Assembly: GCA_041748315.1 (NCBI GenBank)
Contig: JBGTDM010000116.1
Span: 1 to 20,579, forward strand
Direction of reading: 5' to 3'
Length of the DNA: 20,579 nucleotides
From: CALMEE01 sp041748315
Lineage (GTDB): Bacteria; Planctomycetota; Planctomycetia; Pirellulales; Pirellulaceae
In this document: piece by piece, positions 7,621-15,706 of the stretch
Numbering within the stretch: the stretch's first letter is position 1
How the letters are laid out: each line of letters opens with the position of its first letter
Program-made: the position numbers and the translations under genes
Notes under the pieces: model-generated
What the model saw: the letters and a program-made list of their open reading frames with translations, nothing else
What the model was told of the DNA's origin: nothing
The model's database searches: none

Positions 7621-8825
7621 ATGGTGTAACACAAATGTTCTCTCGCACTCTCGTAAATTCGGCGCATCTGCTCGTTATGGCTGGATTGATGGTCCATTCC
7701 TCTCAGCTTTTGGCACAACAAACCCTGTACAAGGCGGGAAAAGTAATCACCATCGCCGGCGAGCCTTTATCGCCGGGAATGGTGTTGGTTGACCAGGGCA
7801 AAATCGTATCCGTCGGGGAGTCTCTGGATGTCGAAGGGGACGTCAAGGTCATCGAACTAGGTGATCACGCTGTACTCATGCCAGGACTGGTTGATGCTTA
7901 CAGTCAACTCGGTTTGTCGGTCAGCACCAGTGATGAATATACGTCGGAGGTAACGCCAGACTTTGCTACGGCTAGGAGCATTGACTGGGAATTGCAGGCG
8001 ATGAAGCGAGCACGATCCGAGGGGACAACAACCGTTTGCGTTTGCCCAGGCACTGAAAATGTGATTGCTGGAATCGCGTCAATCGTGAAAACGGATTACC
8101 AGGGAGAGGCGTCAATCATCAATGCGGATGGGCCTTTGGTTGCAAATCTGTGCAACGATCCGACGCGACGCAATAGTGCGCGGCAACGGCCAGATAGTAT
8201 TTATGTCCGCCAACCGACCAATCGAATGGGTGTCGTGTGGTTGATCCGCAGTACTTTTGAGCAGGCGCGAAACAACGGCGACAATGAACGCCTAACACCG
8301 TTGCGCGAGGTCGTCCAAGGTGATCGTCAGTTTTATATTATCAGTCGAACGTCAGCCGATATTTCTTCAGCACTGACGTTGGGAGATGAGTTTGGTTACA
8401 AACCTGTGATCGTTGGCGGCCAGGAATCCAATAAAGTATTGGACCTTTTAGCGGACAAAGCAGTTTCGGTCGTATTAACACCGATTCCCACCGGGTCGAC
8501 AAGCGGGATCGAGGGGACAGATGTTTGCTTAAATCGCGCAGGCAAGCTTGCTGAAGCTGGCGTCACGTTTTGCTTGAGCGGAAATGACTTGTTGGAACAA
8601 GCTCGTTTTGCGGTTCGATTTGGACTTGACCGTCAGACCGCGTTAGAGTCGGTCACGATTGCTCCGGCGAAACTTTTGGGATTGGAGACCAAAATTGGGT
8701 CGATTGCTGCAGGCCTAGACGCTGATCTTATCGTTCTCGACGGTGATCCCTTGGAACTGACATCAAGAATTCGCCTGGTCATTATCGGCGGCGGCGTCGT
8801 GAGCGGCGACCTCCTCGATGAGTAG
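7617..8825 (+). CDS. Amidohydrolase 2: exported amidohydrolase-family protein, metal ligands missing
   Basis: This is a single-unit protein of 402 residues. ATG 7617 overlaps the previous stop (ATGA); ATG 7635 is a possible alternative. A signal peptide runs to LLAQQ near residue 35. The fold is shown by the N-terminal strands (TLYKAGKVITIAGEPLSPGM, then VLVDQGKIVSVG), MPGLVDAYSQLG, GTTTVCVCPGTENVIAGIAS and the C-terminal GSIAAGLDADLIVLDGDPLE. The usual HxH reads Y95-S-Q97. The strand-5 and strand-6 His positions read IISRTS and VIVGGQ, and the final Asp region reads LSGND. No full metal site can form from these residues. There is no long charged linker in this paralogue. A 76-base gap separates it from the next gene, the longest within the cluster. 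Confidence 0.85.
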   Translation: MNGVTQMFSRTLVNSAHLLVMAGLMVHSSQLLAQQTLYKAGKVITIAGEPLSPGMVLVDQGKIVSVGESLDVEGDVKVIELGDHAVLMPGLVDAYSQLGLSVSTSDEYTSEVTPDFATARSIDWELQAMKRARSEGTTTVCVCPGTENVIAGIASIVKTDYQGEASIINADGPLVANLCNDPTRRNSARQRPDSIYVRQPTNRMGVVWLIRSTFEQARNNGDNERLTPLREVVQGDRQFYIISRTSADISSALTLGDEFGYKPVIVGGQESNKVLDLLADKAVSVVLTPIPTGSTSGIEGTDVCLNRAGKLAEAGVTFCLSGNDLLEQARFAVRFGLDRQTALESVTIAPAKLLGLETKIGSIAAGLDADLIVLDGDPLELTSRIRLVIIGGGVVSGDLLDE

Positions 8826-8901
8826 AATTTATTTTGGACATTATCAAACTGCGTATTGCATACAAAACAGGTCACTGAATCTTGCATAAGGAACAACGAT
8901 C

Positions 8902-10356
8902 GTGTTAAACGTTTGGACATCGAACCGACGCTTAGGCTTACCGGTCACGATTTTACGAGTTGTGGCGATATCTCTCCCGATTTTGTGGTCATTTTTTGGG
9001 GGTCATGTCGGCGCCCAAAATCTCGCGATTACCGGTGCGCATATCATCCCGATTGTCGGCAATCCGATTGAAGATGGAACCATCGTCATTCGAGACGGGA
9101 AGATCGTGGCAATCGGAACCGATGTCAAGATTCCGGTCGAAGCCATGGTCATCAATGCAACCGGCAAGGTTGTTTTACCCGGCTTTGTCGAAGCACACAG
9201 TTCGGACGGTATGAGTCAAGCCAATGAGAACAATCCCAACGTTCCCTATGTGTCGGTGCTCGATTCAATCGACCCCATGCGGACATATTTTGATGAAGCC
9301 AGACGTAACGGTGTAACGACGGTCGCCGTGATTTCGGGAAACACGACGATGATTGGTGGCCAGGGTTCCGTCATCAAAACCGGTGCCCCGTTTTTGGATG
9401 ACATGATTCTGCAGCGAGTCGCTGGGATGAAAATTTCACTAAGCCCGGTGAGTGGCTTAAGCCGCATGGGACACTTGGCCGCCCTGCGAAAGGAATTGAC
9501 GGACGCACACAAATTGGCGAACCCTCAATCAGCGGAGAAGGTGGCGAGTAAGACGATCGACGAAAAGGCCAAAGAAACAGAGCAGGTTCGCCGTGGAAGG
9601 CGCGAGAGACCGGATGCGGAAACTCCAAAGGAAGATTCACCCAATGGCGAAGGAGACAAACCTGCTGAAAACGGCGATTCGCCGCAAGAGGATCAACCAA
9701 AAAGCGAGCCGGAATCCAAAAACGATGAAAAACCCAAAGTGGAGCCGATTGATGAGCTGAAACAACCACTGGTTGATCTGGTTACTGGAAAGATGATCGC
9801 ATTTATCCATTGCGAGACTCCGATCGATGTGAATAACGCCTTGAGTTTGATCGACGAGTTCAACCTGGATCCGATTCTGGTTCTTGACCGAAGTTGCTAC
9901 AAAGTGGCGGCCGAAGTCGTGGCAAGTGGATTTCCAATTATTCTCGATTCCGATCTCGTTTTCTGGGAGCGGGATCCGCGAACCAACGAGGATAGTAAAG
10001 TCGTGTTGATCGATGCATTCCGGGAGGTAAGCAGCCCGATTGCGTTCAGTGTTGCCAGATCGAACTCCGATACGCTGGGGAGCAATTATTTGTGGTATCA
10101 GGCGGCCGTTGCCGTGAAATACGGGATGCCGAAACAACAGGCGTTGGAAGCGCTGACAATTGGTCCTGCTAAAATGCTCGGCGTCGATGGCTTTATCGGC
10201 TCGCTGGAAAAAGGTAAGGATGGTGACTTGCTGATTCTTTCCGGTGATCCGTTGAGCGTAGACACATGGGTGGACATGACGATCATCGATGGTAAGGTCG
10301 TTTACGATCGTTCAGACGATCCCAAGTTAGAGTTACTCTTGGAAGGCACAAAGTGA
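8902..10356 (+). CDS. Amidohydrolase 3: exported amidohydrolase-family protein, partial metal site
   Basis: The protein has 484 residues from GTG 8902, with AAGGA at 8888-8892. A signal peptide ends near HVGAQN. The family architecture is clear: LAITGAHIIPIVGNPIEDGT, IVIRDGKIVAIG, LPGFVEAHSSDG, GVTTVAVISGN, IGGQGSVIKTG, and C-terminal GSLEKGKDGDLLILSGDPL. Of the HxH motif the first His remains (H99) but the second is S101. A His remains at strand 5 (FIHCETP, H303), strand 6 reads LVLDRSC, and the last Asp region reads SVARSN. It is therefore intermediate between the likely active fifth paralogue and the fully degenerate ones. A strongly charged Pro/Glu/Lys linker spans about residues 213-283. 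Its stop overlaps the next start as GTGA. Confidence 0.87.
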   Translation: MLNVWTSNRRLGLPVTILRVVAISLPILWSFFGGHVGAQNLAITGAHIIPIVGNPIEDGTIVIRDGKIVAIGTDVKIPVEAMVINATGKVVLPGFVEAHSSDGMSQANENNPNVPYVSVLDSIDPMRTYFDEARRNGVTTVAVISGNTTMIGGQGSVIKTGAPFLDDMILQRVAGMKISLSPVSGLSRMGHLAALRKELTDAHKLANPQSAEKVASKTIDEKAKETEQVRRGRRERPDAETPKEDSPNGEGDKPAENGDSPQEDQPKSEPESKNDEKPKVEPIDELKQPLVDLVTGKMIAFIHCETPIDVNNALSLIDEFNLDPILVLDRSCYKVAAEVVASGFPIILDSDLVFWERDPRTNEDSKVVLIDAFREVSSPIAFSVARSNSDTLGSNYLWYQAAVAVKYGMPKQQALEALTIGPAKMLGVDGFIGSLEKGKDGDLLILSGDPLSVDTWVDMTIIDGKVVYDRSDDPKLELLLEGTK

Positions 10357-13115
10357 AAACTGATCTGTTGATTCAACGATTAATGAGATCCCTCCAGTGT
10401 TCTATCATCGGGCTACTGGTGCTGGGATCGACCCCCCTGAAAACATCTGCTCAAACCACAGACGCTTATTTTGCACGCCTGATGCTTGGTGACCGAGATT
10501 CCCAAGTGATCGAGCGTGGCGTACTCGTCGTGCGCGACGGCAAGATCCTGGCGGCTGGCGAGGAGGGTAAAGTTGAGGTTCCCGTCGACGCAATTAAACA
10601 CCAGTTGAAAAATATGACGATCCTTCCTGGACTGGTGATCGCTCAAACAGGATTGGTTGACCGTCGCGATATAAGTGAGACGTTGTCGCCCCAGGTCCAT
10701 GCCGTCGATGGATTTGATTTCCTGACTGATCGAAGCAAGCTATTGTCTGCAGGAATCACGACCGTGCAGATTTCTCCAGGTGGGAATCGACTGCTCCCTG
10801 GTGTAACCGGTGTCGTGAAACTGGCTGGTGGTCAAGATTTGGAATCGCTGGATGCTCGGATTTTGTCGAAGCACGAGAGCCTGCGAATTGTGCTTGATGG
10901 AAGTTCTCGCAATCCGCCCACGATCTACGAACCTCCGGTCGGACCCGTCTCCGTGGACCGCCCCTTGGAGCCGACACGTCCTCAAATTTCAACAACGCTT
11001 TCCGGTTCGTTGATTGGTTTACGGTTGCTTTTCCAGAATGCGACGGCTGATCGAACGTTTGTTTCGATAGAGCGCGATGAACTTGTCGATGCGGTCTCGG
11101 ATTATTTACAAAAATCGAAGGTGGTACGAGTGACGGCGAAAACCGAAGCCGAAATTCGGGGTGCCCTCGATTTGGCACGTGATTTTGGCCTGGAGTTGAT
11201 TTTGGTCGATTCGACCGCGCCGCGAATTGCCGAACTGATTCAGGCGCGTAGCGAACAGCAGACCTTGCCAAACATTCGGGGCTTTGTATTTTCGACGAAC
11301 AAGCCTGGGACAATCAACAATCTTACCCGCGAAGCCATTGAGGAATACGCCAAGTACAAGCTCGCGATTGCTGAACTGATTAAGTTGGGTCATGCAGTCG
11401 CTTTTACGGCAACCAGTGACAATGACCTGGCTGATGTTTTGTATTCGGTCGGAGAGTTGGGTTCGTCCGTTCGGAACATTGGGTTTCTGGCGAGTGATGC
11501 GGCCAAGATATTGGGTATTGAAGATCGGGTCGGGTCGTTGACCGAGGGTAAGGACGCTGACTTTGTGGTTTGCCATGGCGAGCCATTTGGATTGCGATCA
11601 ACCGTGATGATGACCTATATCAATGGCAAAAAAGTATTTGATCGCAAAGCGCCACAACGCGCAACTCTGATTCGAGCGAACAAGATTTATACAGGAAATG
11701 GCGAGGTTCTGGAAAATTCGGCATTGGTCGTTCAAGGAACCACCATTCGCGGCATGGCGGCCAATGTGTCAGCGCCGCTTGAGGCTGCTGAATTCGATTT
11801 TGGCAACGCAGTCATTGTTCCAGGGTTTATCGATTTAGGTTGCGGTTTAGGCGTCGGTGCCCCACTTACAGGCAACATCGGTTTGAATACAAAACTGGGT
11901 GAGCAGCTTTACCCAGATGATCCCTCGATTAAGTTGGCTCGCGAAAATGGAGTGACGACAGTATTGCTGGGATCGATGTCGACCACTCAGCCAACACCGC
12001 TTGTCGCGTATAAATTGGGTGATGATCCTCGCGTTATCAAAGATCCGGCTGCAATTCGCTTTGTAATCGGTGCGAACGCCGTGACCTCTGTAGCCTCAAT
12101 CAAAACACAATTGACTCGTGGTAAACAGTATGCGGACTCCTGGATTAAATACAAACAGGATTTAAAGGAATACGAACTCAAGAAAGCAGAACTGGAAAAG
12201 CAGGCTGCGGAAGCGGCGAAGGCGGCGAAGGACGAAAAAGAAGCGGACGATAAAGTCGAAGAGGAGAGCCGGGACTCCGAATCGGAAAAATCAACTGAAC
12301 CGAACGCAAACCAGACCGGACGACCGGGCGGACGCGGCACTGGTGGTCGAACGCCCCCTGGTCGCGGCGATGCACCTACTGAATCGGATAAGCCTGCTGA
12401 AAATGCGGATAAAGAACAGGTTACGGACGAGTCCGGTAATTCGAAGCCGGAGTCGAAACCAGATGACAAAGGCGATAAAGAAAAGCAAGACTCGCAAACG
12501 GACGGGGCAAAACCAGATGCAGCAAAACTTGAGCCCCCGAAACAGCCGACCGAGCGCGCAGAATTAGAGCCTTATCGATCGCTGTTTGCCGGTGAAATTC
12601 CAGCCTTTGTCGAGGCCCGCGATCCGGAAGCTATTGAGGCCGCGGTCAAATTGTTTCGAGAGGATTTTGATGTCCGGACTGTGATTACCGGAGCAGATGC
12701 CTTTGCCCGGTTTCCCGAATTATTGGCAGATAAGCAAGTTTCGGTATGTGCCGGTCCAAATTTGGTTTTCGATCTGACAACGCCGCAACAACCGGACCAG
12801 CGAGTGAACTTGGCTCAAATGCTCGCTAATGAACAAATTCGTTTTGGATTCCAGTCCAAGGCAGCGTCGGGAGTCGCCCTGTTGCCTGCCGCCGTTCGTT
12901 TTGCGGTATATCAGGGCCTCGGACCGGAAGACGGGCTCACCGCATTTACAAAGTCATCGGCTGAAATGCTTTCGAGTGATTTATCATTCGGTACGCTGGC
13001 CGCAGGTAACGATGCGGATTTGGTGGTGCTAAGTGGGCCGCCTTTCGAACTGTCGACCGAAGTCCTGGCGGTGATGATCGATGGCAATTGGGTCTATATT
13101 CGCGAGGATCAGTAA
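10353..13115 (+). CDS. Amidohydrolase 4: double-length exported amidohydrolase-family protein, both metal sites lost
   Basis: This 920-residue protein starts at GTG 10353, overlapping the previous stop, with GGAAGG at 10341-10346. A signal peptide ends near TSAQT. Unit 1 (about 30-440) has VLVVRDGKILAAG, LPGLVIAQTG (HxH replaced by Q98-T-G100), GITTVQISPGG and GSLTEGKDADFVVCHGEP. Unit 2 (about 445-920) has ALVVQGTTIRGM, VPGFIDLGCG (HxH replaced by G496-C-G498), GVTTVLLGS and GTLAAGNDADLVVLSGPP. The strand-5 and strand-6 His positions are also missing in both units (VTAKTE/LVDSTA and FVEARD/VITGAD). Unit 2 carries the longest linker of the cluster, about residues 610-735: a Lys/Glu/Ala helix-like stretch, then Gly/Arg/Pro-rich and acidic segments. 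The fold seems kept and hydrolase chemistry lost. Confidence 0.85.
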   Translation: MKTDLLIQRLMRSLQCSIIGLLVLGSTPLKTSAQTTDAYFARLMLGDRDSQVIERGVLVVRDGKILAAGEEGKVEVPVDAIKHQLKNMTILPGLVIAQTGLVDRRDISETLSPQVHAVDGFDFLTDRSKLLSAGITTVQISPGGNRLLPGVTGVVKLAGGQDLESLDARILSKHESLRIVLDGSSRNPPTIYEPPVGPVSVDRPLEPTRPQISTTLSGSLIGLRLLFQNATADRTFVSIERDELVDAVSDYLQKSKVVRVTAKTEAEIRGALDLARDFGLELILVDSTAPRIAELIQARSEQQTLPNIRGFVFSTNKPGTINNLTREAIEEYAKYKLAIAELIKLGHAVAFTATSDNDLADVLYSVGELGSSVRNIGFLASDAAKILGIEDRVGSLTEGKDADFVVCHGEPFGLRSTVMMTYINGKKVFDRKAPQRATLIRANKIYTGNGEVLENSALVVQGTTIRGMAANVSAPLEAAEFDFGNAVIVPGFIDLGCGLGVGAPLTGNIGLNTKLGEQLYPDDPSIKLARENGVTTVLLGSMSTTQPTPLVAYKLGDDPRVIKDPAAIRFVIGANAVTSVASIKTQLTRGKQYADSWIKYKQDLKEYELKKAELEKQAAEAAKAAKDEKEADDKVEEESRDSESEKSTEPNANQTGRPGGRGTGGRTPPGRGDAPTESDKPAENADKEQVTDESGNSKPESKPDDKGDKEKQDSQTDGAKPDAAKLEPPKQPTERAELEPYRSLFAGEIPAFVEARDPEAIEAAVKLFREDFDVRTVITGADAFARFPELLADKQVSVCAGPNLVFDLTTPQQPDQRVNLAQMLANEQIRFGFQSKAASGVALLPAAVRFAVYQGLGPEDGLTAFTKSSAEMLSSDLSFGTLAAGNDADLVVLSGPPFELSTEVLAVMIDGNWVYIREDQ

Positions 13116-14389
13116 TGAAGGAATTGTTTATGTACAAGTATGTTCAGCGGTTAATGTTCGCCGTCGCAATTCTGATACAGTCTTTGGCGATATCAGCCCA
13201 GGAGGATGTTGCCAAGCACCAATACGCACTCAAAGTCGGCAAGATTTTGACTTGTTCGGAAGACGAATCAACCCCCGATTACATTGCCAACGGTGTAATT
13301 TTGATCCGAGAGGGTAAGATTGAGGCGATCGGTACGGCCGATCAAATCAACATTCCAGAGGGTTATCAGGTTGTCGAACATCCCGATGGCTTTGCCATGC
13401 CTGGCTTGATCGAGGCGCATAGCCACGTGGGTGGGACAAGTGATTTAAACGAGATGGTGTACCAGACCAATCCGGAGTTGCGTAACTGGGATCAGGTGAT
13501 TCCCCATAATGATCGACTCAAGGTTGCCATTGCTGGTGGAATTACGACGATTTGCTTCATTCCCGGGAGTGGTACGAACATGGGTGGTTTTGGGACGTTG
13601 ATGAAAACCGGTCCGGGGACGCCGGACGAGGTCATTTTGCGTGCACCCGGGGTTTTGAAAATTGCTCAAGCCGGCAATCCAGAACGTTCCGCTGGCGAAA
13701 CCGGTTCGGGTCGAATGGGGATGAACTATGTGATCCGGCAACAACTGCAGGAGGGGCAACTCTACGTAAGACAATGGGATGCATACGAGCGCGGCGAGGC
13801 CCCCAAGCCGGCAATGAACCTGAGGTTGGAGTACTTTAAGCCTCTGTTTCGTCGTGAAATCCCCGTTGTTGTGCATACACAACAATATCAGGTGATCCAA
13901 TCGACTGTACGCATGTTGCATGATGAGTTTAATCTAAAGGTTGTTATCGACCATGGCACCTTTGATGCGTATAAGATCGGTGAGGAATTAGTGAAACGGG
14001 ATATCCCAGTCATGGTGGGGCCACGAGCATTTTTGTTGGATAGGGAGTTGGGGCAATTGGTTGGCATTGTGGAAGAATATGAAAAACGTGGCGTGAAAAT
14101 TCTCGGCGTGAATACCGATGCGCCGGTGATTCCACAGGAGGAATTGTCATTTCAGGCGACCATGGCCGTCCGCTATGGATGGAGCGAAGAACGAGCCATA
14201 CGTGGGGTGACGATTGAGGTCGCCAAAGCGTTGATGATCGAAGATCGAGTTGGATCGTTGGAGCCCGGTAAAGATGCCGACATTGTGGTTTCCACCGGTT
14301 CGCTAATCGATCCCAGAAACTATGTGACTCAAGTCTTCATCGATGGCAAGAGTGTCTACGATATCAAAACCGACAAGCGGCTTTTTTGA
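13115..14389 (+). CDS. Amidohydrolase 5: exported amidohydrolase with intact metal-binding residues
   Basis: The protein has 424 residues. ATG 13115 overlaps the previous stop (TAATG), with GAGGAT at 13104-13109. A signal peptide ends AISAQE. This is the only paralogue in the cluster with every expected ligand: PGLIEAHSHVGG (H102, H104), VVVHTQQ (H254), VVIDHGT (H280) and VNTDAP (D335). It also has GITTICFIPGSG, NMGGFGTLMKTG and GSLEPGKDADIVV. These match the imidazolonepropionase-like, mononuclear-metal branch of the amidohydrolase superfamily, whose members hydrolyse cyclic amides or dipeptides. The substrate here cannot be named. The segment before strand 5 is the ordinary helical one (YVRQWDAYERGEAP), where other paralogues have linkers. 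It is probably a periplasmic enzyme, and the most likely catalytic member of the set. Confidence 0.92.
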   Translation: MKELFMYKYVQRLMFAVAILIQSLAISAQEDVAKHQYALKVGKILTCSEDESTPDYIANGVILIREGKIEAIGTADQINIPEGYQVVEHPDGFAMPGLIEAHSHVGGTSDLNEMVYQTNPELRNWDQVIPHNDRLKVAIAGGITTICFIPGSGTNMGGFGTLMKTGPGTPDEVILRAPGVLKIAQAGNPERSAGETGSGRMGMNYVIRQQLQEGQLYVRQWDAYERGEAPKPAMNLRLEYFKPLFRREIPVVVHTQQYQVIQSTVRMLHDEFNLKVVIDHGTFDAYKIGEELVKRDIPVMVGPRAFLLDRELGQLVGIVEEYEKRGVKILGVNTDAPVIPQEELSFQATMAVRYGWSEERAIRGVTIEVAKALMIEDRVGSLEPGKDADIVVSTGSLIDPRNYVTQVFIDGKSVYDIKTDKRLF

Positions 14390-14401
14390 TCACAATCGAA
14401 T

Positions 14402-15706
14402 ATGAATTATCGCAATAAAATGAAGACTATCTCTCCTCTGCTCGCAGTTGCCATTATCAGTTGTTGGTTGATCAATCCAGCGATTGCCTTTCAAACAGTC
14501 GCCTATACACACGCTACTGTTGAAACGTTGACCGAACACGGACAATTGGAAAATGCAACGATCCTGATGAAGAACGGCAAGATTGTGGAAGTCGGGGTCG
14601 AGGTCACGATTCCAGATGAAGCAAAAGTCGTCTCCATGCGGGGCAAAACAATTATCCCGGGGATCATCGAGTCGTACATGGTCTATAAGCGAATTCCGCA
14701 AGCGGCACAAGAAACCGAAACGGTTACCTTCGGCGGCCGGACAATTGAGATACCGTCCACTCGCGGGTTCAATACCGGGACCTTCGACACGATCAGTGAC
14801 TATTTCTATCCACAGAGTTTTGACTTCTCCAGGCTTATCAAGTCAGGAATTACCACGATGAATTTGGTTTCTGATGGACGAGGTCTTTCAGTTTTTGCAG
14901 ATTCGGTTTTGAATCCAACACCAGCGATGGTATTCGAGAACAAGGGATTGCTATTTGTGAAAATCACGAACGAGACAGCGGCGTTGGATATTATTCGCAA
15001 TGGTTTGAATCCACGTAGCACTCGAACCGCGCCGCAGTCCGGTCAACGACGGGAGGGAGATTCGCCCGCAAATCGAGAGACGTCAGGAGTAGACGCAACT
15101 TCCGGCGAAGGAAGTTCGAGACCAGCAACGGCCGATTCAAATGCAGCAAATTTGACCCAGGCGCTTTGGAACGATGTGCGGGAAGGCAAGAAGTCACTTG
15201 TGGTTAACGCCAATAATGCAGCGACCGTCGCTCATCTGCTTCACTTGCTCGAGAAGCACCCGAAGGTTAAGGTCATCTTGGTGGCTACGGGACCAAATGT
15301 GTACGAATCGTTGGACGCGATCAAAGGTAGCAACATCAGCTTGGTGCTTCAACCTGGAATCGATACCGAGCCGTATAGTGCAAGGAAGATCAATGTCGCG
15401 AAAATGGCTGCGGAGCGAGAGATCCCGTTTTCGCTGTCGTTAGCGGTCGGTTCGTCGCAGATGGCTGCGACACTGGACGAGCCATTATTTCCAGTGGCAG
15501 CCTTGGTTAAAACGGGATTGAGTCGCGAATCTGCATTGACCGCGTTGACGCTGGCACCTGCTCGAATGTTGGGTATCGAGACGAATTATGGGTCCATTGA
15601 ATCTGGTAAATTTGCTAATCTATTGGTGTTCGACGGTGATCCTTTAGCAACAGGCAGTCGGTTGAATCAAGTTATCGTAAAAGGGAGTCTGATCCATGAA
15701 AATTAA
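14402..15706 (+). CDS. Amidohydrolase 6: exported amidohydrolase-family protein, metal ligands missing
   Basis: The protein has 434 residues from ATG 14402; ATG 14420 is an equally plausible start, and neither has a clear Shine-Dalgarno. The signal peptide ends NPAIAFQT. Fold markers are ILMKNGKIVEVG, IPGIIESYMV, SGITTMNLVSDG, a late ALTLAPARMLGIE helix and GSIESGKFANLLVFDGDP. The HxH position reads Y92-M-V94, the strand-5 His position VNANN and the strand-6 position LVATGP. Even the usual ADL of the C-terminal motif is ANL. A 40-residue Ser/Thr/Arg-rich linker (about 204-244) precedes strand 5. It follows amidohydrolase 5 by 12 bases and overlaps amidohydrolase 7 by 11 bases. Confidence 0.84.
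   Translation: MNYRNKMKTISPLLAVAIISCWLINPAIAFQTVAYTHATVETLTEHGQLENATILMKNGKIVEVGVEVTIPDEAKVVSMRGKTIIPGIIESYMVYKRIPQAAQETETVTFGGRTIEIPSTRGFNTGTFDTISDYFYPQSFDFSRLIKSGITTMNLVSDGRGLSVFADSVLNPTPAMVFENKGLLFVKITNETAALDIIRNGLNPRSTRTAPQSGQRREGDSPANRETSGVDATSGEGSSRPATADSNAANLTQALWNDVREGKKSLVVNANNAATVAHLLHLLEKHPKVKVILVATGPNVYESLDAIKGSNISLVLQPGIDTEPYSARKINVAKMAAEREIPFSLSLAVGSSQMAATLDEPLFPVAALVKTGLSRESALTALTLAPARMLGIETNYGSIESGKFANLLVFDGDPLATGSRLNQVIVKGSLIHEN

Noticed and set aside
9637..10137. Long antisense frame (166 codons) opposite amidohydrolase 3, and a similar one at 10756-11313 opposite amidohydrolase 4
   Set aside because: Both lie fully inside strongly supported + strand genes and show no family features; they are mirror images of the coding strand.
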